Positions 31,419-44,410 of a DNA stretch of 64,000 nucleotides are shown here, in pieces. Positions within the stretch are counted from its first letter, which is position 1. Every line of letters starts with the position of its first letter. Origin of the DNA: Alligator mississippiensis. Lineage: Eukaryota; Chordata; Crocodylia; Alligatoridae. The position numbers and the translations under genes are program-made. Under the pieces are notes generated by a model. The model was given only the letters and a program-made list of their open reading frames with translations, was not told the origin of the DNA and did no database searches. The stretch spans positions 398,667,329 to 398,731,328 of the forward strand of contig NC_081824.1 in the NCBI RefSeq assembly GCF_030867095.1, in the 5' to 3' direction.

Positions 31419-34400
31419 CACACACACACACTCATACACACACACCAAAGGGACAAAGGGACATACTATGATATCCTCAAAAGCACACTTCCCAGTCCAC
31501 ACAATATTTGACATACCCCAAAGGGTTAATAGGTACTTAACTTCAATAACTGAAAAGGGTAGTATGGCTGAAATCTGGAGATATAAGGGGAAGTTATCAT
31601 ATTAATATCACTGGTGCCTAATACTGCTAGCAGTATGCACATAAAAGATTTGCTGCTTACCTGCTTCACTGAGGTTCCTAGAAACCTTGTAAAATAACTT
31701 TGTTTTTATTTTTTGTCACGTCTACATTTATATCATATCTATTTATGTGAATAAAATGTAGACTAAAATAAAAAGGTGGCTGAGAATATGTTAAGAACAA
31801 GAGAGAAATCTGTCTTTTCTGATCTTCATTAAAATGTTTTGATAATAAAAGTATTTCTTTGTTTAAGGTGTTCAGCCTACAAGCTTTTAAGTACTGAAGT
31901 AAGTAGTCATACTTAAAATGAAATATCATTAAAAAAGTATATAAATATTTTTGGGGTTAAGGCCTAAATATGGGTACCACTTAAATCCTTTTTTCTCTCT
32001 TTTTCTATATAAGGGGTATTTCAAGCAATCTGAAATGAGACTGCTTAATGTAAGCACTTTAGCTCAATTAAGAATTCTAAAGTATAGGATAAAATTAGAA
32101 CCTATCTGAAGAAACCCAAAAGAAGTGTGTTTTGGAAGCCTTTCCCCTCCCAAATAAACCCTTAAATAACATTCATATTCTTCTTCAGACTACTGGCCTG
32201 GGAAATGTGCTGACAGTCACTGATCCAAAATCCCTCTTATATTTAAAATGAGATACAAGTTTAATCATTAAAGATGCCAGCATGTGAACAGATATGAAGG
32301 CAGTGAGTTCTTCTTCAAATTCTCCTTTTTAAGATTAATAAAGTACTCTTTTCCTCTAGAAACCTATCTGTCTGAAGTACAAAATCACAAACAATGAGAT
32401 GCCATTACTAGACTGTGATTCCCTCAAATGAGATGTGCAGTCATTATAAGCAGGTGTTGTTGGACCTGGTGTACATATAGGGTATGGTCTTGCAGGAAGA
32501 ATGGAATAGACTATTTGAATCACTATTTATGGTCTCATTCATTCTTTGATGAAATAAGAAGAAAATGGATCTCTTCTTATTTGAAAAATTTAAACACTGG
32601 ATAATAAGGGGGAGGGTGGGAAATTACTCCTTTAATAACTCATAACCTGTCCTATATTCTCCCCACTCCCGGTCTATTTATATTACTTGCTCAAAGAAGA
32701 AGGGCCAAACTCAAATATAATTTCTTTGTTTTTATTCTTTATCTGTGACATATTTTTAATATTATCTATTTTTGTATCATCAGGTTTGCTTTAATTTTGT
32801 TTAGTTTGCTAGAATGTATAATTTTATTGTATGCTTTGACCTATAACTATACATCATATAAGTTTATTATATTATATTATATGTAATTCCACTGTATTAC
32901 TTAGCAAAAGCTGAAAATCAGCTACTATATATTTAGTGTGTGTGCGCATGTGTGTGTGTGTATATATATATGTGGAATTTGAACTTCACAAACACACACA
33001 TTCAGAGAATTTTGTGGATTCATATTTGCCAGTGATTTCTTTTCTGTTATTTTTTCCTCTTGATGTTATATTTTCTATTTCATTAGTCAATATTTTAATT
33101 ATTTTAAGTGCAACTCTCTGATTTCAAATAAAGTGTGAAGGCTGGAAAGACTTGTCTTCCAGCAGAAATACTTCTACTATGTAGTTTTCAATTAAATGTC
33201 CATTTTTCTGTAGTACTAAAACATGTGGGAGAAGGTTGAGCAGATACTTCTGCTCAATAATGACCTTTAGATGCTTTAAAACCAACTATAGTAGCAAAGC
33301 CAAAGCTTATAAGATTAGGTTCTCAACTTCGGTAAAAGGAGAAAAATCCAGTCTTTGTACTATCACTTTATATACTCCGTGAAAATGTCTGTAAAGAAAC
33401 AAGACTGAGCTGGAAGATGGAAGGCCTGAGCCTGGAGAATGCTCAGAAGCTCCTGACAGTACTATTTTCAGTTCCAATTGAAGAAGACAGATTTGAAGAC
33501 CCTTGCTTTAAAGAAAAAATGTTTTAAAAATGTTTTATTCTTTAAAATCATATGAAGCTGAGGTAATAAAATATTTTTTTTGATTAAAAAAATGGATCCT
33601 GGCTATTCTTAGAGCCCCAGGCATTCTGTGATTCTGGTGGTCAGGGGATTTGATGCAGAAAGAATTCCTGTCTGCAAAACTGTTCTGCAAAATGTAAGGC
33701 CCAAGGGTTCTTCTTTTTTCCCCACCCTTTTAAATTCTAGCTGGTTGACAAGGAAAACTTAAAAAAAAAAACCTGACAACAAGGTATACAGTGTTGTGTC
33801 CTTGAATATAGTGAGAGCCTGAAACAAGAGTGCTATGGATTGTTGTCCATCTCAATTAAGGCTTGATCAAGAGCCTATTGCAGTCAGTAGAGATCTTTCC
33901 AGGACTTCAGTAAAAATTTAGATGAGAGAATTATTAGCACTAAAAATAAAAGATGAACATGTATGTACCAATTTTATTAACTATTTCATTGCTGATAATG
34001 AAACTTGAATATCACACTTTTCATGCAATTCCATATCTACTACAAATGCCTTTCCAAGTGCCTCAGGCCTAAGCTGTCCAATGCACAGCTGCCGGAGACC
34101 CAATATTCCCGCCAAAACATTCATGTGCAGCTTTATTCTGGCAATATAATACACAGAAAAATTGAAGGGAAAAAGTAAAGAAAAACAAATTGAATGGTAT
34201 GTCTAACTAAAGGACAGTTGAGCACACTGTAGTAATGTATTTATTTATTTTTAAATGTGTTTAATCCTGGCATTGGACATTTACTCTGTCTTCTGTTGTT
34301 TAAGAGTAACAATAGAAATTAGTTATAGTCTGGATACAGCTTTCCCTATAGAATGGCAAGGACCTTCTTTTACATAGCAAATAATACAAAAGAACATCTA

Positions 34401-35350
34401 AATTGTGCAAAAAAAAAAAAAAATTGTCACAGAAATCATGCTAACCTGTGAACCTGTGTTCAAATTGTTAACATTGGTTAACTTAATTAAGAACATGTGT
34501 GAAGTGTGTTACTACCTGGAACATTTAATACAGTCAGGGCATACCTATCATTATTTCAGGATAAAAATACTTACATTTTGATGTTACTTATTCTCCATGT
34601 AGAATAAAAACATTTTTTGTTGATGAGGCTGTATTTGTTTAGAAGTGAGCAATAGCACCCCCGTAGATCCACGGAGGAGCCTTTTATCAGAAACAGCCTT
34701 TAGGCCACAGTTTGCAATCAGTGAATATTTATATTAGCAGCAATTGCACCAGACAGTAATTATCTTATCACAGAGGAAAAGGTTAGAAAGAAGCTTCTCC
34801 ATTGGACACCTGCTGTGTGGATAATTAAGTATCTCCATGGTTTCTTTCATTACTGCATTCAATAATAGTTAAATACCAGGGAATCTAGCCATAATCAGAC
34901 ATGATTTGATGAGATATGGAAAAAAAAAGACAAGAACAAACAAAATTATTCTCACTCTGGGGCACTAGGACCCAGGTGGTACTCCTCTACCATGCCATGT
35001 GGCCTCAGGGGTGGGGAGGGAGCAAAAGAAAACAGAAAGAAAACAGCCAGAAATTACAGCAGGTAGAAGCAATTTCAGAAGAAGTCAAAGGAAGGACATG
35101 CAGAGAACATTGGAAAATTCTGTCTAGACCTTCTCTATAAGGTGCTGATTGGTTGACTGCTCCAACCATCCCCCTGACCTTTTATCATCTCTGCCTTCCT
35201 TATCTCCCTCCATCATGCTACTTTTCTCTAACCAGTCCCTCTAGCCTCCCTACCCTTTACTTTTTTGTATCAGCTCCTAACTAAATCAAATCTTTTCTAA
35301 AAAACAAAATATGGAATTGACATGATATTTGCTGCCTACATATTGTTTGC
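31419..35350. other. No gene seen; unique AT-rich DNA
   Basis: About 3.9 kb with simple repeats only: (CA)n scraps near 31418-31444 and a (TG)n(TA)n tract at about 32936-32970. No repeat family or exon was recognised. Confidence 0.55.
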
Positions 35351-35353
35351 TCT

Positions 35354-35630
35354 GGGTGCATCTACATGACACGCTATGCTGACATAGCTCATTGCTAGAG
35401 CAATGTCACGTCAGCAGTCATGAACCATGATGCCAATGTTACTGCAAAGTAGCAGCAAGCTACTGCACAGTAGCTCATTTTTACTGCATAGTAGGGTTGG
35501 AAACAACCCATGCACCATTGGGACTGTGCAGTGATGGTGGTTACTGCACAGTCCTTTAGTACTTGCTAAAGCAAATACTAAACAACTGCACCATAACAAC
35601 TGCACAGTCAGAGGCATGTGCAGATGCCCC
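35354..35630. mobile_element. Foldback MITE, probable member of the GGGTGCATCTACA family
   Basis: The ends GGGTGCATCTACATG (35354-35368) and CATGTGCAGATGCCCC (35615-35630) are inverted repeats matching the termini of the element at 298-1152. The centre holds the hairpin GACTGTGCAGT/ACTGCACAGTC (about 35521-35552). A 3-bp duplication is not clear here. Confidence 0.55.
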
Positions 35631-36545
35631 TTCTGTGTGTGTCTCACCCCCTCTGCCTATTTTATGGATGTGGATTATAAACTCTGGGGTCATGGACTGT
35701 CTCCTATTCTAATTTGTTAATTACCTAGCTCAGGAGGGGCACATGTTGGCTTTTAGACACTACCATAATAAACATTGTTAATAACAACAACAACAATGAT
35801 GACTCTCCAACAGTACCATGGGTAATAGCAAATATTTCTCTAGACAGCTATGGCTAGCTTATAGTTTTAAAATTTATTTAAGTTACCTTGCCTATAAGTG
35901 TCATTAAGAATTCTTTTTAAAAGTGCATACTGTGATATGGTCCAAGGTGAATAAGAGGGTTTAGTTATAATTAGCATCTTTCACTGAAATCATGAAAGAT
36001 AAAAATTATCTTAACATTAATTTATAAGTGTATTCTTTGCTTTCTTTAAAAAAGACATAGTGAAATAGTTTGCTTTAAAAAGGTCATTGGTACTAGCAAT
36101 AAAATAGATAATATTTTAATATTGATTTGTCAAAACCATATATAATGAAGCAAAAACAAAACAATTTCTGAAAATGAACTTGGTTCTTTTTCACAAATAA
36201 AACTATATTTACTGAGGGATTCAGAACAGAAGAACCTTTTTTGATTTGTACAAGCAGTGACTTAAAAAGATTAAAACTTGCCACATCACTCGATATGAGT
36301 TTCCTGGAACAGAGAGAAAAAATAAAACCAAATGTTTAAAACTTGGTTTCAAGAAATGGATCCTCGAGTTTTGGACACCCAAATAGTTGTGCCTTGATTT
36401 TCAGAAATGCCAAAACACACTCAAAAGTCAGGACAATGTTTCAGTTGAGTATACAACTTTAATTCTGTTTCTTTGTGAATATGTGTTATGATCAAGTCTT
36501 TATATAATAGATATAGATAGATAACTAGATAGCTACATAGATAAC
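35631..36545. other. No gene seen
   Basis: AT-rich DNA ending in a degenerate GATA-rich stretch at about 36509-36543, immediately left of a CR1 fragment. Confidence 0.55.
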
Positions 36546-36966
36546 ATGCTGGGCAGCTTTAATAGGATTGTTGATAGCAGATCAAGGAAAGTGATTATTC
36601 CTTTCTATTCAGCAGTGGTGAGGCCACATCTGGAGTACTTTGTCCGCTTTTGGGCTCCCCACTATGGAAAGGAGGTGTACAAATTGGAGATAGTCCAGCA
36701 GAGGACAATGAAAATGGCTAGAGGGCTAGGGCACATAACTTCGGAGGAAAGGCTGAGGGAACTGGATTTATTTAGTCTGCAGAAGAGAAGACTGAGAGGG
36801 GATTTAATAGCAGCCTTTGCCTACCTGAAGAGTGGTTACAAAGAAGATGGAGCTAGACAAACCTTAGCTGGGATGATATAGTTGGAACTGGTCCTGCTTT
36901 GAGCAAGAGGTTGGACTGGATGACCGACTGAAGTCCCTTTCCAACCATAATTTTCCAGAATTCGAT
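36546..36966 (+). mobile_element. CR1 3' fragment with open C-terminal frame
   Basis: A 5'-truncated CR1 starts in the RT C-terminal domain. An open frame of 111 codons (36546-36881) contains [19 protein letters not shown] and [11 protein letters not shown], the standard CR1 C-terminal motifs. It then has a shortened 3' UTR (GGACTGGATGACCGACTGAA) with about 80-100 bp of internal sequence missing relative to the 38.5 kb copy. The octamer tail is decayed. Confidence 0.85.
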
Positions 36967-38195
36967 GACTGAAAGGAATGTCAAAGAACAACAGCAAAAA
37001 AATCTGTAATCTTTCTCCATGCTAGGTCTGTCAATAGAGGTGATAGTGTTGATCCCTACAAAGTCACAAGAGTCTTTTATATGGGAACATGACAGTCATT
37101 CTGTATCTAAGGGTCACTACCAAGTTTCCCATTATAATAAAGTCTTTTAGTAGGGTTCATGTTTTGTTTTAAGAAAATGCTAAAGGGGTAGAAGTTCAAA
37201 TCCCACATTGCAATTAATGCAGGCAATCATGTTTCCTGGGGAAAATATAATTCGTCTCTTGCTGTGCAATGGAAACCAAGAAAAAGGACAATGAAGTATG
37301 TTGTATCAAATAGTCATTATAAAACAGCTGCATGTCTAGTGTTTTTTGATCATCCACTCCCTGTTCTAAAAGTGGTCCATTAACCTTCACCAGCCCTACT
37401 ACTACAATTAACTACAAAATGTCAGTAATTAAATAACTCTTCCTTGGTGGTCTGACAATTTCACTGTCAATGAAAATATGGGTTGTTTTTTTTAATTATG
37501 ACATTAAATATATTTTAAACATATTGAGTGAAAAGTAGAAGCTGTAATGGCAGCTCACTTATAGGCACATAAGTCTCTTGTTGGATTTATCCCTAAGTTC
37601 AGGACCGAACTGAGTTTTAGTGGGTGACATTCACCGACCATTGATAATCTGATCCTGTAACTATCTTACTGAATAGCTCCAAACTTGATGAGGGAGGAAG
37701 ACCAAATTCCCAGACAAAGGCTTTTTGATAAATCTTTCCAGTCAGTATTCAGTCACTCCTACTGACAGAAGTAAGGCTCTCCTATAGGTGTTTTCCAGAG
37801 AACCATTTTCTTTTCGCAATCAGTGAGTGAGTTCATTCTAAACCAAAGCCACATTTGCCAACAGATATGGTAGAGTGGACATCAACTCAAATATTCTGAG
37901 GCTCACCCCCTTTGAAAATGCTACTGGAGAGACAGACTGAAAAACAGATTTTAAATAATATAAGGTCTGAGGGAAGTTTATTTTTCCTCAGATAACTTAA
38001 TTGAGATGATATTAAGGTTTGGCCCAGAAGATTCAAATTCTGGCCAGTAAATAATAAGGAAGCAAGGCCCTTAAAATCAATCAGAGATTAGTACTACTCC
38101 TGATAGCTACTTTTAAGGATTTGGGCCCAATCCCTTGAGCACTGTCTTTCTCAAGACTGCTGTGACAGAAAATGCATGTAATTGTATCATTTAGA
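36967..38195. other. No gene seen
   Basis: Unique DNA without recognised features. Confidence 0.55.
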
Positions 38196-38486
38196 TCAAT
38201 GGTATCCAACATATCTAGGTCTGCAGGGTGGATTAATTTTGTTAGGTCATGGGCCTGATCCAGCATGTAGGGTTGGTCTTTGGGCCAGATCTGGTCCATG
38301 GAGCTATTTCAGCTGTTCACAGGGCTCCCCACTATTCTGGAAATTTGACAGCAGGATGATTAGCTGCATCAATTAACACTCTCTCAGTGCCAATTTTTTG
38401 GAATCATGGGGAACCCTGCAAACTAGATGACATGGCTCCATAAACCAGATGTAGCATGTGAACCAAAATCTTGGTAATCCCTGATC
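38196..38486. mobile_element. Possible hAT-type MITE
   Basis: The left end CAATGGTATCCAACAT and the inverse of the right end (ATCTTGGTAATCCCTG) match at most positions. A convincing 8-bp duplication is not seen (ATTTAGAT against ATCAAATC). It lies directly upstream of the truncated start of the next CR1. Confidence 0.35.
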
Positions 38487-38496
38487 AAATCCAGGC

Positions 38497-39069
38497 GTGG
38501 ACTCCAAGATGAACATGAGTCGGCAGTGTGACGAAGCCATCAAAAAAGCCAATGGCACTTTATCGTGCATCAGCAGATGCATGACGAATAGGTCCAAGGA
38601 GGTGATACTTCTCTATCGGGCGCTGGTCAGACCGCAGTTGGAGTACTGTGTGCAATTCTGGGCGCCACACTTCAAGAAGGATGCGGATAACCTGGAGAGG
38701 GTCCAGAGAAGGGCCACTCGTATGGTTAAGGGCCTGCAGACCAAGCCCTACGAGGAGAGACTAGAGAAACTGGACCTTTTCAGCCTCCGCAAGAGAAGGT
38801 TGAGAGGCGACCTTGTGGCTGCCTATAAGTTCATCACAGGGGCACAGAAGAGAATTGGTGAGTATTTATTCACCAAGGCGCCCCCGGGGGTTACAAGAAA
38901 CAATGGCCACAAGCTAGCAGAGAGCAGATTTAGATTGGACATTAGGAAGAACTTCTTCACAGTTCGAGTGGCCAAGGTCTGGAACGGGCTCCCAAGGGAG
39001 GTGGTGCTCTCCCCTACCCTGGGGGTTTTCAAGAGGAGGTTAGATGAGTATCTAGCTGGGGTCATCTAG
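38497..39069 (+). CDS. CR1 ORF2 C-terminal domain, open but partial
   Basis: The 190-codon open frame ends at the natural CR1 stop (EYLAGVI, stop at 39067-39069). It contains [44 protein letters not shown] and FRLDIRKNFFTVRVAKVWN in the order expected downstream of the RT catalytic core. The RT palm and endonuclease are absent because of 5' truncation, so the ATG at 38497 is an internal methionine and not a real start. No activity is expected. Confidence 0.8.
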   Translation: MDSKMNMSRQCDEAIKKANGTLSCISRCMTNRSKEVILLYRALVRPQLEYCVQFWAPHFKKDADNLERVQRRATRMVKGLQTKPYEERLEKLDLFSLRKRRLRGDLVAAYKFITGAQKRIGEYLFTKAPPGVTRNNGHKLAESRFRLDIRKNFFTVRVAKVWNGLPREVVLSPTLGVFKRRLDEYLAGVI

Positions 39070-39165
39070 ACCCAGCACTCTTTCCTGCTTATGCAGGGGG
39101 TCGGACTCGATGATCTATTGAGGTCCCTTCTGACCCTAACATCTATGAATCTATGAATCTATGAA
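38497..39165 (+). mobile_element. CR1 LINE 3' end, well preserved
   Basis: The copy is 5'-truncated within the RT C-terminal domain and complete at its 3' end. The final CTATTGAGGTCCCTTCTGAC is followed by three TCTATGAA units (to 39165). Its coding part is uninterrupted, unlike most CR1 copies here, so it is among the youngest in the window. Confidence 0.9.
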
Positions 39166-41489
39166 ATTACCAATATAAAAAAATTCTGTAATTATGTGAT
39201 GGACTACGTCTTTAATATTTCTGTGTTAATTTTGTTCACATTGTTACAATATTATGCAACTCAATTTACTTCATTAGTCTGTACACAGAGAACAAAGGGT
39301 TATGTGCAGGAGGAGCTAAGATGGACCTCTATTATCCAGAAGAATCTTGAATAGTTTTGTTGACAGATTAATAAAGGGGAGATTGGAAGCCTAGGAGGTG
39401 TCCAGAAGGGACTTACATGGGTGAGCAGAGAGACATAGTCTGGATTTTTTGTCCCATAGCCTGACAGCTGAGAAAAAAGAGAGGCAGGGAGAGTTTAATT
39501 GTGGGCAGGAGGGAAGTGGTCCCCTGGGGCCATCAGCCAATCAGATCTGGCCTGTGCCCACAGCTGCTATTGACCATTTCAAATGGAAACCTGTAAATCA
39601 TTCTGAGATGCATTCACAGGGACCCAGTGGCTATGATGCACTGTAATGGTTGTACTATGGTGAGCAATAAATGTGACTAAGTTAAATTAAGTGAATTATG
39701 AAAATAATATGAAGTAATTTGTAAATCAGGAAACAATCAAGCGAAGTTCACACTATGTAAAAAAAAAACTTATTGCACATAACAGATGTTTTACATAAGA
39801 TATTGCAAGATGTAGATCATTTTGTATGACGTTAAGAGCCTTCTTTGAAGTGAGTTAAAGCTGAAGTCTATCATTCACTTCAGAACTACTGGTTGACACT
39901 ATTAGGAGTTCTTGTTGTATAAAACATTGACACTATTTCCTCCAAAAAACCCACGTGATTTCAAATTGACTAATAAGCCTCACTACTGGGTTCACAATGA
40001 TTCTTAACATTGTCAGTATTGTAACATTTTTTATTTGTAATGTAGCAGAATGTGTGGGGAGAGGGGGGCAAAACAAGATTGTGTTCAGGCCTCTGCAAAC
40101 ACATACTAAAAGAGAGCCTCTGTCTCAGTCCAAACGCCAGCCTTCCTTGTTATTTCAGATTCATAATTAACCACAGAGAATTGCATCCATTAGTATTAAA
40201 ATATGGTATAAGTGTGATTTTTTAAATATGTTCATTATAAACAGGATGGCACTATTGGTGATGTGACAAATTAAAAAAAAATACTTTTCTATGTTTTGTA
40301 GTAAATATTTGTTAAACAAATTATCCACAATATAATACAAAGAAAAAATTTAATTCTTCAATGCTGTGCAATGATCCTTCTGGACATTGAGAGACACCTA
40401 TATGTGACTATGTTTAACATGAGGAAGCTGTTGCATGGAAACAATAACCATACAATCTGGGTCCAGTAGGAAAGGACAATCCTAGACAATAGGAGACCTT
40501 CATCTTTCTGCAGCTTTCTTCCAACTTTACAACCATTGAGATTCTGACATCATCCACCTAATCCACCATCAAGGACTTGGGGTTGGACTGTGGATTTTCT
40601 GGAACCTCCCCTCAGGACTTTTTGCCCTGGGTTACCCTGTCTGGAGTGTGAGACTCTGGGGAACATAGCTTTGAGGATAATTGAGACACACAAGCCTCTC
40701 CGCCACTACCAGGTCTCAGTCCATGGAGATGAGTGGCCTGAGGTGTTGTGATGATCAGAGGAAATAATACAAGAACATGTTGAAGGCGTGTCTCAAGAAA
40801 ACAGATGCTAACATGAGGAGTTGGGAGATGCTGGCTGCCAGCTGACCCCAACAGTGATGCAAGCTCAACCAAGTAGCAGCCAATCTGAAAGTAAAGCATC
40901 TTGCCCTTGAAGAAGAGAAAAGAGACATAAGGAAGAAAAAAAGAGACAAATCCCATTCTGTAGCCTAATCTCCCACATGGAAAGACCTGCAACTTGGATC
41001 TGTGGCTCAAAGATTGGACTCTTTAGTCACCTCAACACCCATCAGTGAGACATGGCAGAGATCAATCTTGAATCAAGGGATTGTCAATCAATGAACCTTC
41101 AATATTGACTGAAGGATAAAAACAGAAGTCAGGTTTCTCCTTGGCTTAAACCTTTTGTCCTGGGATGCTACAGACCTACAACCCATTGTCCTACTTTAAA
41201 CAGTTGTGGAGTATTTGAGGTAACACTTTTTTTCCCCCAAGATAATGGCAATTAACTGGAGTAGCCAAAATTAATTCCAGGAACAAGCTGGTTATGTAAA
41301 GAGCTATGTTGCTTTCAGGTTTCGTCTCAGATTAATCAGAATCATCAGTGCCTGTTTTTACCATAAGATTTCTTAATTTTAGAACATATATGATTGGTGT
41401 GTATTATGACCAAAATATTCATGGCCATCCAATATCTAACAAAAAATCTTGTAACTTTTTTTATGTTATCCTGAAGAATTTTATGTATG
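39166..41489. other. No gene seen
   Basis: Unique DNA. A 132-codon minus-strand open stretch at 40612-41010 has a hydrophobic, low-information composition and no splice or promoter support. Confidence 0.5.
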
Positions 41490-42145
41490 TAAGTAGACAA
41501 GGTTCCTTGGGTGAATTTGATATCTTTTATTAGACCAACCCAAATGGTTGGAGAATAGTTATTAAGCAAGCTTTCGGGTTCAAAAACCCTTCGTCAGGCT
41601 AAGGAAGCTTCAGCAGTTGGTGTGTGCTCTTCCTGGATGGAATGAAAGTAAACAAGCCAGGGGCTGGGCTGGGCTGGGCTGGGGAGTCAGTTGCCAGGCA
41701 GATTATAATGTATCAAAAATCCAATGTCTGTGTTTAGTCCCTGATCTCTAGTATCCAGCAGTTTGATGAAATGGAGCTCATAGGCTCGTCTCTGGGAAGT
41801 GTTGTGTAAGTTTCCCTTGAGGATCAGGACTGAGAGATTGGAGAGAGAGTGGCCCTCCTGTGAGAAATATGCCCCCACCGGTAATTGAGTGTTTCTGTCT
41901 TTGATGGATTTCCGGTGTGCATTCATTCTGGTGCACAGCTGTTGTTTGGTCTCTCCTATGTATCTTCCATCAGGGCATTTGGTGCATTGGATGAGATATA
42001 TTACATTTCTGGAGGTGCAGCTGTAAGATCCTGGGATGCTGATGGCTCTGTTGTGGGGTGTAGTAATAGTGGGGGTGCTGGAGATGTATTGGCAGGTTTT
42101 GGATTTCTTGTCCTGGCATGGTCTGGATCCTTTTGGTGTGTAAGT
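41490..42145 (-). mobile_element. Penelope-like element, 3' part, well preserved
   Basis: The minus-strand copy comprises the GIY-YIG endonuclease end of the ORF and the full 3' UTR. 3' UTR landmarks are a GGGCT pentamer tract (41654-41678), the CCTGACGAAGGGTTTTTGAA hinge and the TAATAAAAGATATCAAATTC phrase near 41520. The 5' end is truncated at about 42145, before the RT. Confidence 0.85.
41687..42140 (-). CDS. GIY-YIG endonuclease domain of a Penelope-like element, open
   Basis: The frame is open for about 150 codons and ends at a stop at 41687. It shows a Cys-rich lead (PCQDKKSKTC), then NVIYLIQCTKC and GRYIGETKQQL, the GIY and YIG motifs of the nuclease, then the CTRMNAHRKSI segment carrying the conserved arginine and histidine. 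In Penelope-like elements this domain follows the RT and nicks DNA. The RT part is lost by truncation, so the protein is partial. The ATG at 41926 lies inside the domain and is not a natural start. Confidence 0.75.
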
Positions 42146-42764
42146 AGCTTTTCATAAAGTTGAAGTACTTGATATTTTGATTTCAAAGGCATTTATTAAT
42201 TTTTTTTGCATAATTTTAGAAGTACAGATAAGAAAAGTGCACTTTCCTTTAATTTACTTCTTCCCAAAGTGGACTGTGATATAAGATGTTTTAATTTTGT
42301 TCCACATGACAGTTTAAGCCTGATTTGCACCATTTCTGAGCACCCATACTGTAGTATGAACTGAAATAATGTAGCTGATATTAACATAGAGTGTAATGGT
42401 AGTGAGATGTAACTACCTTAGTTTTGTTTTGTAAGTAACGTCAAAACTTTATTTTGCATGCCTTTGTTTGACATAAGTGAATTAACTTTGTATGCCCTTT
42501 TATGGATGAGTGTATGTGAAAGGTTGAATGGTGAGAGAATGGCATAGAAGGCAGGAAAAGGAAAATGTAACTGTTTATGCAGGCAACAAGGTGCCATTTT
42601 GCCTTATTCCCCCTTTATAAGGTCTTGCTCTTGATTTGATAAATTGGAATTTAAAGTAACAATACTTCACAATTAAATTAATAAGAGATTCTGGTGCTCA
42701 GAACTAACTGCTGAAAATTAAACCCAGTTTTAAAGGCAAGGATTTTTTGGGGTGATATTTTATA
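42146..42764. other. No gene seen
   Basis: AT-rich DNA between two oppositely oriented Penelope-like copies. Confidence 0.55.
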
Positions 42765-42769
42765 CTGGA

Positions 42770-44410
42770 CCCACTAACCACCAAATACTATAAAGAACTT
42801 GGAGAGAACCTCACACCAGCTTTTGTTCTAGAACTGAAAAATATAATTAAATCCTTCCCATGCCATCTTCTGGAAAAGCTATTTCCACTTGTACCTAGTT
42901 CTTCTACCCCAATAACTTTCTATATGCTCCCAAAGATTCATAAACAAGGGAGCCCTGGAACCTCAATCATATCTGCCTATGTTGCCCTCACTGAAGAGCT
43001 AACAGGATTTATAGAAATTCCCAAAATCACTTGTAACTCAAGGAGCAAGTTTTCTACAAGATACAACAGACTTCCTCAAAAGAATCCAGAACATTAATAC
43101 TAACCCCCCCACCGCCGCACCCCCATAAAAAAAGAACGCACTTACAATCATGGATGCCACCAGATTTTACACTAACATCCCACACCATGAAGGCACAAGT
43201 GGCTGTTTAAAAGACTTACAAAAATATAGAGCACTCTCAGATTTCCAATATATTGCACAAGCCATCAACTTCATCCTCACTCTCAACAACTTCACCTTCA
43301 ACACTCAACAATTCCTCCAAACCATGGGCATAGCTATGGACACAAAGATAACCCCTCAATATGCCAACCTCTTCCTGAGCCACCTTGAGGAAGAAGTTCT
43401 AAAAAACTGCACCATCTAACCTACAATATGCCTGCATTACACAAATGATATTTCCATCATTATACTGTACACCAAGACTCACTCACTAACTTCCACCACA
43501 GATTTAACAACTGTCACCCCTCAATCAAACTTTCTTTGGAATACTTATACACTTTCTCTAGAATACTCCTACACCCTCTAGATACCATGATTCACATCCA
43601 GGATGACACCCTACAAACAAGAATATAACATCCCTCCCCCCTTCCAATGGATCACCATATTTTTGTCCTCAAGATCATAAATCATCCCAAACACACCAAA
43701 GAATCTGCAATTTGCAGCTGAGCTCTCAGATACCACCATATCTGCCCTAAGAACACTGGTGATGCCCACCTGGCCAGTCTGAACAACAAGGATACTCCAA
43801 TAGAGCAATAGACTGTATATTTGAAAAAGCCATCCAGATCATAAAATCAGAGAAAAATTAGGGTTGCAAGGCACCTGTTCCAGTGCTTCACCAGCCTCCT
43901 AGTGAGAAACTTTTTTTTCCTAATATCCAAGGTAAACTTCCCTCACAGTACACTGCTACAATACAAAAAGGAACCCCTCTGTGAGACATACCCTTCATGG
44001 TTCTCACCTCATACTGGAACTGATTAGAAGAATCATCGAGCAGTTACAGCTCATTCTCAACAAAGATCAGTCTTTGAGAGAAATATTCTTAGGCCCTCCA
44101 CTTCTGACTTTCAAAGAGCCCCCTATCCTTACTGAATTTGTCAACCAAAGGAAACTCCACACTGGTCAACAGATATCAAGTGGGACACAGCCTTGCCTTA
44201 ATAATATGTGTGTAACCTGTAAACTTCTACTCAACTTTTACTACAGTTAATGCTCTGCAAAATGAATGGCTCTAAATCTATGGATCTAACAAATGCCTTG
44301 CCCAAAATGTGATGCATTTGATCCAGTGCCCTCATGGTAACTATGTGGATGAAACTAAACAGCAACTACAGACCATAATGAACTATCACAGAAAAAAATG
44401 AAGCATGCAT
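42770..44410 (+). pseudogene. Penelope-like RT and endonuclease relic
   Basis: The RT N-terminal part reads LPKIHKQGSPGTS (near 42930). The longest open piece (43150-43419) contains DATRFYTNIPHHEG (motif A, aspartate kept) and TMGIAMDTKITPQYANLF. The catalytic motif normally YIDD reads YTND (near 43441), losing one aspartate. The endonuclease part near 44300-44400 reads HLIQCPHGNYVDETKQQL, so the YIG motif is YVD. Stops near 43418, 43800 and 44250 and several frame changes interrupt it. Confidence 0.8.
43848..43950 (-). mobile_element. Small CR1 fragment nested in the Penelope-like element
   Basis: AGAGAAAAATTAGGGTTGCA starts a minus-strand CR1 3' end, but the sequence jumps to the CCAGTGCTTCACCAGCCTCC and TCCTAATATCC words that normally lie about 130 bp further in. 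It is therefore an internally deleted 3' scrap. Penelope-type sequence flanks it on both sides. Confidence 0.65.

Noticed and set aside
40612..41010. 132-codon minus-strand open frame
   Set aside because: No recognisable domain, no splice or promoter context, and a low-information hydrophobic composition.
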